Assembly (NCBI GenBank): GCA_914767715.1 | Contig: OU612065.1 | Location: 6,016,001-6,076,000, forward strand | Length of the DNA stretch: 60,000 nt | Origin: Membranipora membranacea | Taxonomy: Eukaryota > Bryozoa > Gymnolaemata > Cheilostomatida > Membraniporidae | Direction: 5' to 3' | In this document: positions 59,658 to 60,000 of the stretch, piece by piece | How the letters are laid out: each line of letters opens with the position of its first letter | Numbering within the stretch: the stretch's first letter is position 1 | Made by a program: the position numbers and the translations under genes | Notes under the pieces: model-generated | Database searches by the model: none | What the model saw: only the letters and a program-made list of their open reading frames with translations | Told to the model about the DNA's origin: nothing

Positions 59658-60000
59658 GTATTTTCAAAGGCGGATTGCAATGGTTTTCAAAGAGAGAGCA
59701 GAAGCAGGGCTCTTCTTATTTGGCTTATTTTGCTGTTGTTTAATTCCCAGTAAAGACACAGCTGCAGCGTTGGATTAACTCATGTTTTCTTACTGGCTTT
59801 GCTATAAATAGTACAATTTAAGTTCAGAATGTATGTGTAAGTCTGGTGGTTGAGTGGTTTAGAGAGAAAAGGCTTCAACCTCTGCTCAGGCAATTAGCTG
59901 TTGAAATAAGGAACATACTCCTGTCCAGAGCATAATTGGTAGCATTACAAAATGTTCTCACTCTACAGAAGTGATTGAGACAATGGTAATATTTTACATA
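59658..60000. other. Right-edge sequence without recognised features
   Basis: If the gene above is real this is intron. Nothing else was seen. Confidence 0.3.

Overview
The window is AT-rich animal nuclear DNA. Its protein-coding genes are split by many GT-AG introns, mostly about 0.1-0.8 kb and a few of 2-5 kb. The gene set (class III PI3-kinase, M-Ras, prominin, a ciliary CCDC113/CFAP263, a THAP zinc-finger protein, CMC2) plus two dead non-LTR retrotransposon pieces points to a metazoan, most likely an invertebrate. The sequence alone does not fix the phylum. I rebuilt the genes by hand from splice sites, reading phase and remembered family sequences; every joined coding sequence stays in one frame from start to stop.

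Layout from left to right. 41-916 (-): the first two coding exons of CMC2, a twin-CX9C mitochondrial protein, running off the left edge. 2767-10834 (+): PIK3C3/VPS34, 19 exons, 884 aa. 11561-16143 (-): a VPS9D1-like Rab exchange factor, 11 exons, 648 aa, tail-to-tail with PIK3C3. 16144-20212: spacer with a 5'-truncated LINE. 20213-27498 (+): M-Ras, 6 exons, 217 aa, with a 5-kb second intron. 28438-31710 (+): CCDC113/CFAP263, 8 exons, 403 aa. About 32300-33849: a second LINE relic with a frame break. 34821-39585 (+): a THAP-domain protein with a C-terminal part I do not recognise, 10 exons, about 405 aa. 41023-57533 (-): prominin, 25 exons, 861 aa, with extra candidate tail exons. 58781-59657 (+): a promoter-like cluster followed by tiny phase-compatible exons that may begin an unrecognised gene.

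Functional links. VPS34 makes PI3P on endosomes and autophagosomes, and VPS9-domain proteins activate endosomal Rab5-type GTPases, so two early-endosome genes are neighbours. M-Ras, CCDC113 and prominin act at plasma membrane, cilium and membrane protrusions respectively. Nothing shows that the neighbours are co-regulated.

Most unusual items: a TTAA-flanked 494-bp inverted-repeat element inside PIK3C3; a 242-bp inverted-repeat element in the prominin 5' flank; a 36-bp perfect palindrome in the M-Ras intron; a menu of phase-2 alternative exons for the prominin cytoplasmic tail; a 189-bp GTAT microsatellite; the THAP protein with its unassigned domain; and the orphan promoter with micro-exons at the right end. 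I found no CRISPR array, tRNA, rRNA or bacterial-type operon.
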